Assembly: GCA_945889625.1 (NCBI GenBank)
Contig: CAMDCE010000054.1
Coordinates: 1-32,581 of the forward strand
DNA from: Asaia bogorensis
Lineage (GTDB): Bacteria; Pseudomonadota; Alphaproteobacteria; Reyranellales; Reyranellaceae
Length of the DNA stretch: 32,581 bases
Direction of reading: 5' to 3'
Positions 15,421-22,916 of the stretch are shown here, one piece after another. A model generated the notes under the pieces. The model searched no databases and was not told the DNA's origin. It saw only the letters and a list, made by a program, of their open reading frames with translations. Made by a program: the position numbers and the translations under genes. The stretch's first letter is position 1. Every line of letters starts with the position of its first letter.

Positions 15421-16205
15421 GTCGAGGAGCCGGACCGCACCAGCATCGTGAAGCCCTGTTTCTCGAACGCCGTCCGCGCCTTGGCGCTGCGCAGGAAGTC
15501 GAGGAACGCCTTGGCGTCGGCGTTGCTCGAGTCCCTGGTCAGCGCCGCGGGATAGATGATCGGCGGGTGCGAATCCTCGGGGAACGTCGCCACGATCCTG
15601 ACGCTGGACTCGGCCGCGGCGTCGGTCGAGTAGACGATGCCGAGCGGCGCCTCGCCGCGCGCCACCAACAGGAGGGCGGCACGCACATTCTCGGCCTGCG
15701 CGATGTGATCCTTCACGTCGCTCCAGGCACCGAGCTTCTCGAGCGCCGCCTTGCCGTACTTGCCGGCCGGTACGGCGTCGACATTGGCCATCGACAGCCG
15801 CCCGCCGGCCAGCGTCTTTGCAAGGTCGGCGCCGGTGATGGCCAACGCGGTGGTCTTGGAGTCCCTGGGCGCGATCACCACGATCTTGTTGCCCAGCAGG
15901 TTGAAGCGGCTGTCGGCCTTGATCAGGTTCTTGCTCGCGACATAGTCCATCCAGTCGAGATCGGCGGAGATGAACATGTCGGCCGGCGCGCCCTGCTCGA
16001 TCTGCCTGGCTAGGGTCGGGCTCGCAGCGTAGGAGATCTTGGGCGCCGGCTTGCCGATGTCCTTGGACCAGGTCGCCGCAATCTCGTCGAGCGCATTCTT
16101 GAGGCTGGCGGCGGCGAAAACCACGACGTTGTTCTGCGCCTGCGCGACGCCCGGCAGGAACGCCAGGGCAATCGCCAGGCCAAGCCACTTCCGTCTTTTC
16201 GACAT
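15417..16205 (-). CDS. modA: Periplasmic molybdate-binding protein ModA
   Basis: A 262-residue substrate-binding protein that captures molybdate in the periplasm and delivers it to ModBC. It has a Sec signal peptide (MSKRRKW then a hydrophobic core, cleavage after VAQA near residue 23). Ligand-site positions match E. coli ModA by motif: the Ser in FAAASLKNAL, the Ser in YAASPTLARQIEQG, the AENVRAAL helix and the Tyr in GIVYSTDA. PADMFISADLDWMDYV is also typical. GGAGG upstream of ATG 16205 supports the start. It follows an MsrQ-like gene by 13 bases and is likely in the same transcript. I see no classical ModE box (TATATA-type dyad) upstream. Confidence 0.95.
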   Translation of the reverse strand: MSKRRKWLGLAIALAFLPGVAQAQNNVVVFAAASLKNALDEIAATWSKDIGKPAPKISYAASPTLARQIEQGAPADMFISADLDWMDYVASKNLIKADSRFNLLGNKIVVIAPRDSKTTALAITGADLAKTLAGGRLSMANVDAVPAGKYGKAALEKLGAWSDVKDHIAQAENVRAALLLVARGEAPLGIVYSTDAAAESSVRIVATFPEDSHPPIIYPAALTRDSSNADAKAFLDFLRSAKARTAFEKQGFTMLVRSGSST

Positions 16206-16218
16206 ACACCGCCTCCGG

Positions 16219-17070
16219 TCAGGAAGTCGGTATAGTCGACTGGGAATAGCGCTTCGTCCAGAGGCGATTGGCGACCTTGAGCAGGCGGTGGGCCGCCGTC
16301 AGCACGATCACGGCGACCGAGGCCGCGAGGACCTTCAACGCCGGCCGCGGCGCCAGGTCGGGGTCGATGTTGGCGGCCAGGATGCGCATCGGATCGATGC
16401 GGTTCACCACCCCGTACCAGGCAACCTCGAAGACGAGCGTCAACAGCGTGGCGCCGACCGCCAGCAGGACGAGGCCGAGAGTGCGCCGGCGCAGACGGTC
16501 GGGCATCAGGCGCCAGATCATCAGCCAGGAAAACAGCCCGGCGGCCACCGCCGCCTCGCCGATATTGACCTTGGACTGGATGAAGAAATGCACCAGCGCC
16601 AGCACCGAGGCGGGATAGATCAGCCAGTGCAGGCGCTTCCAGTTGCCCCTGAGCCGCTTCTGCCAGTTGTCGGTCGAAGTGACGGCAAGTACCGCGAGCG
16701 CCAGCAGAGCGATGAAGCCTATCGTGAGATAGAAGCGCTTGATGATTTCCGTCGCGACCACGATCAGGTTCCACTTCTGATCGATGATGTAGATCAGGAA
16801 GTGAAGCAGGGCGTAGAGCGCCGCCGCCACGCCGATCCGTCGGCGGATCTGGATCACAGCCATCCAGTCGAAGACGCCGCGCGCCGGCGTCAGCGCCAGC
16901 GACAGCAGCAGCAAGGTGATGGCCCAGTCGCCAGTGATGTGGGTGGCTTCCACCACCACCCGCGGCCCGAGCTCGTCGAAATACCAGCGCCAGGTCAAAT
17001 AGAATGCCGGCAGGCAAAGGCCCGCCAGCGTCACCTGACGCAGCCAGAAGATCCCTTGTCGGGCAGTCAT
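16219..17070 (-). CDS. MsrQ-like haem-binding membrane protein (YedZ family)
   Basis: A 283-residue ferric-reductase-like transmembrane protein. MsrQ is the haem b and flavin membrane subunit that passes electrons to MsrP, a periplasmic molybdoenzyme repairing methionine sulphoxide. Family blocks are HITGDWAITLLLLSLALTPAR (H43), RRRIGVAAALYALLHFLIYI (H90), and WKRLHWLIYPASVLALVHFF (H148, H161), the last three His being the likely haem ligands. It is about 70 residues longer than E. coli MsrQ, with two extra hydrophobic helices at the C-terminus (near 200-220 and 250-265). No msrP is in the window; the modABC genes directly downstream supply the metal an MsrP partner would need. The ribosome binding site before ATG 17070 is weak. 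Confidence 0.88.
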   Translation of the reverse strand: MTARQGIFWLRQVTLAGLCLPAFYLTWRWYFDELGPRVVVEATHITGDWAITLLLLSLALTPARGVFDWMAVIQIRRRIGVAAALYALLHFLIYIIDQKWNLIVVATEIIKRFYLTIGFIALLALAVLAVTSTDNWQKRLRGNWKRLHWLIYPASVLALVHFFIQSKVNIGEAAVAAGLFSWLMIWRLMPDRLRRRTLGLVLLAVGATLLTLVFEVAWYGVVNRIDPMRILAANIDPDLAPRPALKVLAASVAVIVLTAAHRLLKVANRLWTKRYSQSTIPTS

Positions 17071-17105
17071 GACGACAACCTAGTGCATCGCAGGATGCTC
17101 TTCCT

Positions 17106-17783
17106 TCAGCGTTGATTGCCGTAAAGCAGACGGTAGGTGCCGATGGTCGGCGCGTCGGTGACGCCGAACGGTTTCAGCGCCGAAAGCCTGAACAATTTGC
17201 GCGCCGTCGCCGCGGTCGCGTCGGTGTCGGCGCCCTCCAGGAGAACCACCCACTCGGCTTCCTCGACCTTGGGATGGTCCATGCTCTTGGCCTGTACGGG
17301 AGCGTTGGCGATCTCGAGATCGTTCTCGCCTGCCGCCGCGCCCAGCATGCCTGGTCGCGTGATGGCGCTCGGCAGAACGGTATTAGTGAGCCATGCCACC
17401 AGCGCCTTGCGGCGGCGCGGGTCGGGCACGAAGCGCACGGCGGTGAGCGCGCCGCCGATGCCGTGGCTAAGGTCGACCTGGATGCGCAGCGTCAGGCGAT
17501 GAAAATGGGTGAAGCGGGCCATCACGGCCTGGCTCCACGGCGTCTGGTTGGCGAGCAATGCCAGATAGCCGGGTGTTGCGAGATCGCCGACCCGGTCGCA
17601 TTCGTAGGTGGCAAAATATTTCGGCGAGCCTCGCAGAGCGACATAGCGGCGGGCGCGATGGAAACCCGGCAGGTTGACGCGTTCGTCAATATGCTCGCGG
17701 TTGTACCACTCGTTGAAATCGCGTTCGTGCCGCGGCTTCACCTCGGTCAACGTGATCAGCATTCCCTTGCCACGCAGCGCCAT
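17106..17783 (-). CDS. Dimeric alpha/beta-barrel (EthD/DUF4286-like) protein, function unknown
   Basis: A 225-residue cytoplasmic protein whose first half, MLITLTEVKPRHERDFNEWYNREHIDERVNLPGFHRARRYVAL, has the WYNxEHIDER...PGFxxARRY pattern of small ferredoxin-like dimeric-barrel proteins. The second half, from about residue 112 (ALTAVRFVPDPRRRKALVAWLTNTVLPSAITRPGMLGAA), looks like a second, more diverged copy, so one chain may form a pseudo-dimer barrel. No catalytic residues can be assigned. It is the first gene of the run leading into msrQ and modABC, 35 bases before the next, and is divergent from the enolase-superfamily gene 60 bases away. The downstream neighbour on the other side, NIPSNAP, has the same general fold, so a link to that pathway is as likely as one to molybdenum. 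Confidence 0.8.
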   Translation of the reverse strand: MALRGKGMLITLTEVKPRHERDFNEWYNREHIDERVNLPGFHRARRYVALRGSPKYFATYECDRVGDLATPGYLALLANQTPWSQAVMARFTHFHRLTLRIQVDLSHGIGGALTAVRFVPDPRRRKALVAWLTNTVLPSAITRPGMLGAAAGENDLEIANAPVQAKSMDHPKVEEAEWVVLLEGADTDATAATARKLFRLSALKPFGVTDAPTIGTYRLLYGNQR

Positions 17784-17843
17784 GTTTCATCCCGCCAAGG
17801 CCGCCGGTTAGTCTATGCTGCCGGCTGCTCGGGAGGAAACATC

Positions 17844-19028
17844 ATGAAAATCGCTAGAATCGACGATTTGCACTGCGACGCCGGCTGGCGCGATTTCTCC
17901 TTCCTCAAGATCACCACCGACGACGGGCTGGTCGGCTGGTCGGAATATAACGAAGGCTACGGCAGCGCGGGTCTCACCGCCGTGATTCGCCGCATGGCGC
18001 AGGGGCTGATCGGCCAGGATCCGCGGCCGATCGAGCGTATCATGTCGATGCAGTACGCCATCACGCGCCAGGCGCCGGGCGGCATCAACCAGCAGGCGAT
18101 GGCTGCCATCGAGAATGCGCGGCTCGACGTCAAGGCGAAGTCGTTGGGTGTGCCGGTCTACGAGCTGTTCGGCGGGCGGGTGCGCGATCGACTGCCGCTC
18201 TACTGGTCGCATTGCGGCAGCTACCGCTTCCGCAACGCCGAGATGATGAAGGTCGATCCGGTGCGCTCGTTCGACGACGTGGTGAAGCTCGGCAAGCATG
18301 TCAAGGAGCGCGGCTTCAAGGCGCTCAAGACCAACATCTTCCGCTTCGACCTCAACCCGGCCAACATGCATCAGCCCGGTTTCGGCCGCACCGCCGGCGG
18401 TCCGGAACTGAACGCCGACGGCGCCACTTTGGCTGCGATCAGCGACGGACTCGCGGCCTTCCGCCAGGGCGCCGGCCCGGAGATGGGCATCCTTCTCGAC
18501 ACCAACTTCAACTTCAAGACTGAGGGCTACATCAAGGTCGCACGCACCTGCGAGCCCTACAATCTCTTCTGGCTGGAGATCGATTCCTATGATCCTGAGG
18601 GTCTGCGCCTGATCCGCGATCGTGCATCGATGCCGATTGCCTCGTGCGAGTCGCTGTTCGGGCGGCGCCAGTTCCGGCCGTTCTTCGAGAACCGCTCGAT
18701 CGATGTGTCGATCATCGACGTGCCGTGGAACGGCCTGGCCGAGTCGTACAAGATCTCGACCATGGCCGAGGCCTACGAGATCAACTGCGCGCCGCACAAT
18801 TTCTACGGCCACATGTCGACGCTGATGAGCGCCAACCTGTGCGCCGCGATGCCCAACTTCCGCATCATGGAAATCGATATCGACGACGTGCCCTGGAAGG
18901 ACGATCTGGTCACGCATCCGCCGGTCATCCAGAATGGCGAACTGATCGTGCCGACCCGGCCCGGCTGGGGTGCCGACATCAACGAGGAAGCGGTCAAGGC
19001 GCATCCACCGAAGAATCCGCATCCGTAA
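17844..19028 (+). CDS. Mandelate racemase/muconate lactonizing enzyme family protein
   Basis: A 394-residue enolase-superfamily enzyme. These abstract a proton next to a carboxylate and stabilise the enolate on Mg2+, giving racemisation or dehydration of acid sugars and related compounds. Metal ligands are visible as D219 (LLDTN), E245 (FWLEIDS) and E269 (ASCES). K162 in FKALKTN is the candidate base on one side, and a D292...H318 dyad (IDVPWNG and CAPHNFYG) on the other, spaced as the Asp-His pair of the mandelate-racemase branch. The start follows GGGAGG (17831-17836), which rejects the longer upstream frame. It shares the leader GAAACATCATG with the NIPSNAP gene 11 bases downstream, and a molybdenum hydroxylase subunit follows. 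The substrate is not deducible; sugar-acid dehydratase is a guess. Confidence 0.93.
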   Translation: MKIARIDDLHCDAGWRDFSFLKITTDDGLVGWSEYNEGYGSAGLTAVIRRMAQGLIGQDPRPIERIMSMQYAITRQAPGGINQQAMAAIENARLDVKAKSLGVPVYELFGGRVRDRLPLYWSHCGSYRFRNAEMMKVDPVRSFDDVVKLGKHVKERGFKALKTNIFRFDLNPANMHQPGFGRTAGGPELNADGATLAAISDGLAAFRQGAGPEMGILLDTNFNFKTEGYIKVARTCEPYNLFWLEIDSYDPEGLRLIRDRASMPIASCESLFGRRQFRPFFENRSIDVSIIDVPWNGLAESYKISTMAEAYEINCAPHNFYGHMSTLMSANLCAAMPNFRIMEIDIDDVPWKDDLVTHPPVIQNGELIVPTRPGWGADINEEAVKAHPPKNPHP

Positions 19029-19039
19029 GGGGAAACATC

Positions 19040-19678
19040 ATGGTCTACGAGCTTCGCTGCTACACGCTGAAGCCCGGCAAGATGCCGGAATATCTCAAGG
19101 CCGCCGAGACGGTCGGCCGTCCCGCACGCGGCCAGAATTACGGCGTCAACCACGGCTACTGGACCGCCGAGTTCGGCGCGCTCAACCAGATCTGGCACCT
19201 CTGGAAGTACGACAGCTACGACGAGCGCACGCGCCTGCGCACCGAGCTGATGAAGCACAAGCCGTGGACGGAGGGCTATGTCCCCGTGATCCGCCCGCTG
19301 ATCGAGCGCCAGGACCTGCGGCTCATGAACCCCGTGGTCGATATCCAGGCGGACGACGGCACCAAGGGCAACATCTATGAGCTGCGCATCTACCGCACGC
19401 AGATGGGCGGCGCGGCACAGTACGGCAAGAATTTCCTCGAGGTGCGCGCGGCGCGCGACAAGTACTCGAAGATCTGGGGCGCCTGGACGGGCGAGTTCCC
19501 GCAGCCCAACGAATGGCTGCATCTGTGGCGCTACAAGAATCTCCAGGAGCGCTTCGAAGCCCGCGCCGCGGCGATGAAGGATCCGGCATGGCAGGCCTAT
19601 CTCGCCAAGGGCCCGCCGCTGCTCGCCGAGATGCACTCGACCCTGCTGATGCCGACGAACTATTCGCCGCTGAAGTGA
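19040..19678 (+). CDS. NIPSNAP family protein with two tandem domains
   Basis: A 212-residue protein made of two ferredoxin-like NIPSNAP domains. YELRCYTLKPGKMPEYLKA (3-21) opens the first and YELRIYRTQMGGAAQYGKNFLE (113-134) opens the second; each is followed by a tryptophan-rich strand (NQIWHLWKYDSYDER and NEWLHLWRYKNLQERFEAR). The duplication is typical of bacterial NIPSNAPs. Their biochemical role is poorly known, and they are often found beside catabolic enzymes. The ATG at 19040 is preceded by GGGGAAACATC, nearly the same leader as the enolase-superfamily gene, whose stop is 11 bases upstream. A palindromic element and a molybdoenzyme subunit gene follow. Confidence 0.92.
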   Translation: MVYELRCYTLKPGKMPEYLKAAETVGRPARGQNYGVNHGYWTAEFGALNQIWHLWKYDSYDERTRLRTELMKHKPWTEGYVPVIRPLIERQDLRLMNPVVDIQADDGTKGNIYELRIYRTQMGGAAQYGKNFLEVRAARDKYSKIWGAWTGEFPQPNEWLHLWRYKNLQERFEARAAAMKDPAWQAYLAKGPPLLAEMHSTLLMPTNYSPLK

Positions 19679-19688
19679 CAGCGGAGCT

Positions 19689-19736
19689 GTGATCCTGAGC
19701 GAAGCGAAGGATCCTTCGCCTTCGGCTCGGGATGAC
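19689..19736. repeat. Intergenic palindromic element (REP-like hairpin)
   Basis: The core GCGAAGGATCCTTCGC (19704-19719) is a perfect 16-bp palindrome. The flanks pair further with small bulges: GATCCTGAGCGAA on the left with TTCGGCTCGGGATGAC on the right, giving a hairpin of about 48 bases with an almost loop-free tip. It fills the 84-base gap between the NIPSNAP gene and the second molybdoenzyme gene. Sequences of the form TCCTGAGCGAAGCGAAGGATC are, from memory, frequent intergenic repeats in alphaproteobacteria. No second copy was found in this window. Confidence 0.7.
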
Positions 19737-19762
19737 AAATTTCGGTAGCAAAGGGTTCGCGT

Positions 19763-22105
19763 ATGGACGCGTTGAGTGACAACGATCTGGCGTTGATGAA
19801 GTTCGGTGTCGGCCAGCCGGTGCCGCGCATGGAGGATCCGACGCTCCTGCGCGGCGAGGGGCGGTACACCGACGACATCAACCTGCCGGGCCAGGCCTAT
19901 GCGGTGATGGTGCGCAGCCGGATCGCGCACGGCGTGCTGAAAGGCATCGACACCAAGGCGGCCCTCGCCCTGCCGGGCGTGCTGGCGATCCTGACGCACG
20001 CCGATCTCGCGGCGGCAGGCTTCGGGCCGCTCAAATGCCCGATGAATATCCCCGATCGCAACGGCAAACCGATGAAGACGCCGCCGCGTCCGTCGCTCGC
20101 CACGGATCGCGTGCGCTTCGTCGGCGAGGCGGTCGCCTGCGTCGTGGCCGAGACCGCCGTGCAGGCCAAGGACGCCGCCGAGGCCGTCGAGCTCGACATC
20201 GACGAACTGCCCGCCGTCACCAGTCCGGCCGAGGCGCTGAAGGAAGGCGCGCCGCAGATCCATGCCGACGCCCCGGGCAACCTGGTGCTCGACTTCCACT
20301 ACGGCGATGCCGAAGCGGTGAAGAAGGCCTTCGCCGAGGCCGCGCACGCGACGAAGCTCGAGATCAGCTCCAACCGTATCGTCGTCAGCGCCATGGAGCC
20401 GCGTTCGGCCATCGGCTCGTTCGATCCCAAGTCCGAACGCTGGACGCTGAACGTCGGCTGCCAGGGCGTCATGGGCATCCGCGGCACGCTCGCCCGGGAC
20501 CTGCTCAACGTGCCGCCTGCCAAGGTACGCGTGCTGACCGGCAATGTCGGCGGCTCGTTCGGCATGAAGTCGCAGGTCTATCCGGAGTACGGCCCGCTGC
20601 TGCTGGCGGCCAAGCGGCTCGGCCGGCCGGTGAAATGGACCGACGAGCGCTCCGAGAGTTTTGTCAGCGACCACGCCGGCCGCGATCACCAGCGCGTGGC
20701 CGAACTGGCCCTCGACAAGGACGGCCGGTTTCTCGCCGTGCGCCTCGCCGGCACCGGCAACGCCGGCGCCTACATCTACCCGCCGATGCCGGCCACGACC
20801 AACGCGGTGAAGAACATCATCGACGTCTACCGGACGCCGGCGATGGAGGTGAACTCCAAGGTCGTGTTCACCAACACCACGCCGGTCAGCGCCTATCGCG
20901 GGGCCGGCCGGCCCGAGGGCAACTACTACATGGAGCGGCTGATCGACACAGCGGCCCGCGAGATGGGCATCGACCGGGTCGAGATGCGCCGACTGAACCA
21001 CATCCCGCCTGAGGCGATGCCCTACAAGGCGCCCTCCGGCATGAACTACGATTCGGGTGAGTTCGCGACTGTCCTCGACAAGGCGCTGGTCGCTGCCGAC
21101 TGGCAGGGCTTCGACAGGCGCAGACAGGAGAGTGCCGCCCGCAACAAGCTGCGCGGCCGCGGCATCGGCTCCTATCTCGAGGTCACGGGCCCGCCCGCCA
21201 AGGAATACGGCGGCATCCGCTTCGAAGCCGACGGGACCATCACCATGCTGAGCGGCACGCTCGACTACGGCCAGGGCCACGCCACGCCCTTCGCGCAGGT
21301 ACTGAGCGCCAAGATCGGCGTGCCGTTCGAGCGCCTTCGTCTGCTGCAGGGCGATTCCGACCAGCTCAAGGTGGGCGGCGGCACCGGCGGCTCGAAATCG
21401 GCGCTGGTCGCTTCGCAGGCTTTCCTCGAGGCCGGCGACATACTGATCGAGCAGGGTAGGCAGATCGCGGCCCATGTCCTCGAAGCTTCGGCCGTCGACA
21501 TCGAGTTCGCGCGCGGCCGCTTCACCATCGCCGGCACCGACCGCGGAGTCAGTATCCTGGAGCTTGCCGAAAGGCTGCGCTTGGGCCTCAAGCTGCCACC
21601 CGACGTGCCGCAGTCGCTCGACGTTAGCCACATCTCGGACAACCCGCCCTTTTCCTTCCCCAATGGCTGCCATGTCGCCGAGATCGAGATCGACCGCGAC
21701 ACCGGGCAGATCGAGGTGGTGCGCTACTTCATGGTCAATGACTTCGGCACGGTCATCAATCCCATGCTGGTCGCTGGCCAGGCGCATGGCGGCGTGGTCC
21801 AGGGCATCGGCCAGGCGCTGATGGAGCGCACGGTCTACGACCCGCAGGGCCAGCCGATCACCGGCTCATACATGGACTACGCCCTGCCGCGCGCATCGGA
21901 CGCGCCGGACTTCTCGATCGAGAACCATTCCGTGCCGTGCAAGACCAATCTGCTGGGCGTCAAGGGCTGCGGCGAGGCCGGCTGCGCCGGCGCGCTGCCC
22001 TCGGTGATGAACGCTATCGTCGACGCGCTCTCCGAAGTCGGCGTCACCCACATCGACATGCCGGTGACTCCCGAGAAGGTGTGGCGGATTCTGAACGGCA
22101 GCTAG
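19763..22105 (+). CDS. Xanthine dehydrogenase/CoxL-family molybdopterin-binding subunit, form II-like
   Basis: A 780-residue molybdenum hydroxylase large subunit. The hammerhead domain (PRMEDPTLLRGEGRYTDDINLPGQ, 21-44) is followed by VRFVGEAVACVVAE, NVGGSFGMKSQVYPEY (261-276), the active-site loop SAYRGAGRPEG (376-386), which is the AYRGAGR signature of form II CO dehydrogenase-like enzymes, DYGQGHATPFAQV, and the C-terminal GVKGCGEAG with catalytic Glu738. Form II enzymes as a group act on unknown organic substrates and mostly do not oxidise CO. No small 2Fe-2S or medium FAD subunit is nearby. It lies downstream of the enolase-superfamily and NIPSNAP genes, separated from them by a palindromic element. 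The ATG at 19763 has no strong ribosome binding site (GGGTTCGCGT). Its TAG shares CTA with the convergent porin gene. Confidence 0.94.
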   Translation: MDALSDNDLALMKFGVGQPVPRMEDPTLLRGEGRYTDDINLPGQAYAVMVRSRIAHGVLKGIDTKAALALPGVLAILTHADLAAAGFGPLKCPMNIPDRNGKPMKTPPRPSLATDRVRFVGEAVACVVAETAVQAKDAAEAVELDIDELPAVTSPAEALKEGAPQIHADAPGNLVLDFHYGDAEAVKKAFAEAAHATKLEISSNRIVVSAMEPRSAIGSFDPKSERWTLNVGCQGVMGIRGTLARDLLNVPPAKVRVLTGNVGGSFGMKSQVYPEYGPLLLAAKRLGRPVKWTDERSESFVSDHAGRDHQRVAELALDKDGRFLAVRLAGTGNAGAYIYPPMPATTNAVKNIIDVYRTPAMEVNSKVVFTNTTPVSAYRGAGRPEGNYYMERLIDTAAREMGIDRVEMRRLNHIPPEAMPYKAPSGMNYDSGEFATVLDKALVAADWQGFDRRRQESAARNKLRGRGIGSYLEVTGPPAKEYGGIRFEADGTITMLSGTLDYGQGHATPFAQVLSAKIGVPFERLRLLQGDSDQLKVGGGTGGSKSALVASQAFLEAGDILIEQGRQIAAHVLEASAVDIEFARGRFTIAGTDRGVSILELAERLRLGLKLPPDVPQSLDVSHISDNPPFSFPNGCHVAEIEIDRDTGQIEVVRYFMVNDFGTVINPMLVAGQAHGGVVQGIGQALMERTVYDPQGQPITGSYMDYALPRASDAPDFSIENHSVPCKTNLLGVKGCGEAGCAGALPSVMNAIVDALSEVGVTHIDMPVTPEKVWRILNGS

Positions 22106-22905
22106 AACGTCTTGCCGACACTCACGATGACGCGGCCCTGGCAGTTGGTGGTGTTGCCGCATCCGGCGATGTCGATGTTCGTGTCGGTGTAGGCGATCGT
22201 GAAGTCGATGCCATGGGCCGTGGTGACCAGGCCAAGCGTCCAGTACCAGTAGTCGTTGCCGGGGATGCCGTAGTTGAGATAGCGGTCGACCCACTGGTTG
22301 CCGAGGGTGCCGTAGACGCTGAACGAAATATTCTCGTTGAGCTGGAGGAAGGGCAGCGGCACCACGATCTGCGCCCGCTTGTTCCAGGCATTGCCCGAGT
22401 TGCCGAAGGAGTTGGGGCTGAAGCGGACCTTGCCGTTGAGCTGCACCACGCCGAAGTCGTAGCCGACGATCAGGGCGAAATCGCCGTAGCTATAGGACAG
22501 CGCGTCCGGGACGCCGGGATAGTTGTAGCGGATATATCCGAGGTCGGCGGTGAGCCGCTTGTCTTGCGACTTGAGTTGCAGGCCCGCGAATATGTCGATC
22601 TCGACATACTGGCCGAGGCCCGCGAAGCTCACGTTGCTGCCCCAGGCGCCGATATAGGGCGACAGAGACATCGTCTCGCCGACCGGCGGCGTCTTGTAGG
22701 TGAAGCCTGCCTGCAGCGCGGGCTGGCGCTGGGTCTGCGAGATGCCGGCGAACGAATAGTCGCTCGTGACCTCGGCGTAGACCGTGAACAGGTGGGCGAA
22801 GGGCGTCTGCCATTTGTCGCTCGTGTCCGTCTCGGTGGCGCCCGCGCCCGATGCGGCCAGCAAGGCCGCCCAAAACACGACAAGTGAAGCGGTCCCGGCC
22901 CTCAT
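22102..22905 (-). CDS. TorF family putative outer-membrane porin
   Basis: A 267-residue protein with a Sec signal peptide (MRAGTASLVVFWAALLAASGAGA, cleavage after about residue 23) and alternating amphipathic strands ending in GRVIVSVGKTF, a C-terminal Phe as usual for outer-membrane barrels. HLFTVYAEVTSDYSFAGISQTQRQPALQAGF is the hallmark of the TorF/Gcw_chp family, and LTADLGYIRYNYPG is another family block. GCGNTTNCQGR near the C-terminus supplies two Cys that may form a disulphide. It probably forms an outer-membrane channel; the solute is unknown. It is the last gene of a four-gene unit, 11 bases after an alpha/beta hydrolase. Its stop overlaps the convergent molybdoenzyme stop. Confidence 0.88.
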   Translation of the reverse strand: MRAGTASLVVFWAALLAASGAGATETDTSDKWQTPFAHLFTVYAEVTSDYSFAGISQTQRQPALQAGFTYKTPPVGETMSLSPYIGAWGSNVSFAGLGQYVEIDIFAGLQLKSQDKRLTADLGYIRYNYPGVPDALSYSYGDFALIVGYDFGVVQLNGKVRFSPNSFGNSGNAWNKRAQIVVPLPFLQLNENISFSVYGTLGNQWVDRYLNYGIPGNDYWYWTLGLVTTAHGIDFTIAYTDTNIDIAGCGNTTNCQGRVIVSVGKTF

Positions 22906-22916
22906 GATTTGTTGAC

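Noticed and set aside
17112..17843. Upstream extension of the enolase-superfamily frame by 244 codons
   Set aside because: It overlaps the dimeric-barrel gene in antisense; a strong ribosome binding site before ATG 17844 sets the real start.
17784..17843. ModE-box or other operator in the divergent region before the barrel and enolase genes
   Set aside because: No TATATA-type dyad or other convincing inverted repeat was found in these 60 bases; only a possible TATGCT -10 element without a matching -35.
18803..21787. Minus-strand 994-codon open frame over the enolase end, NIPSNAP and second molybdoenzyme genes
   Set aside because: It spans three genes with strong family motifs on the plus strand and even reads through the intergenic palindrome; the translation is low-complexity shadow sequence.
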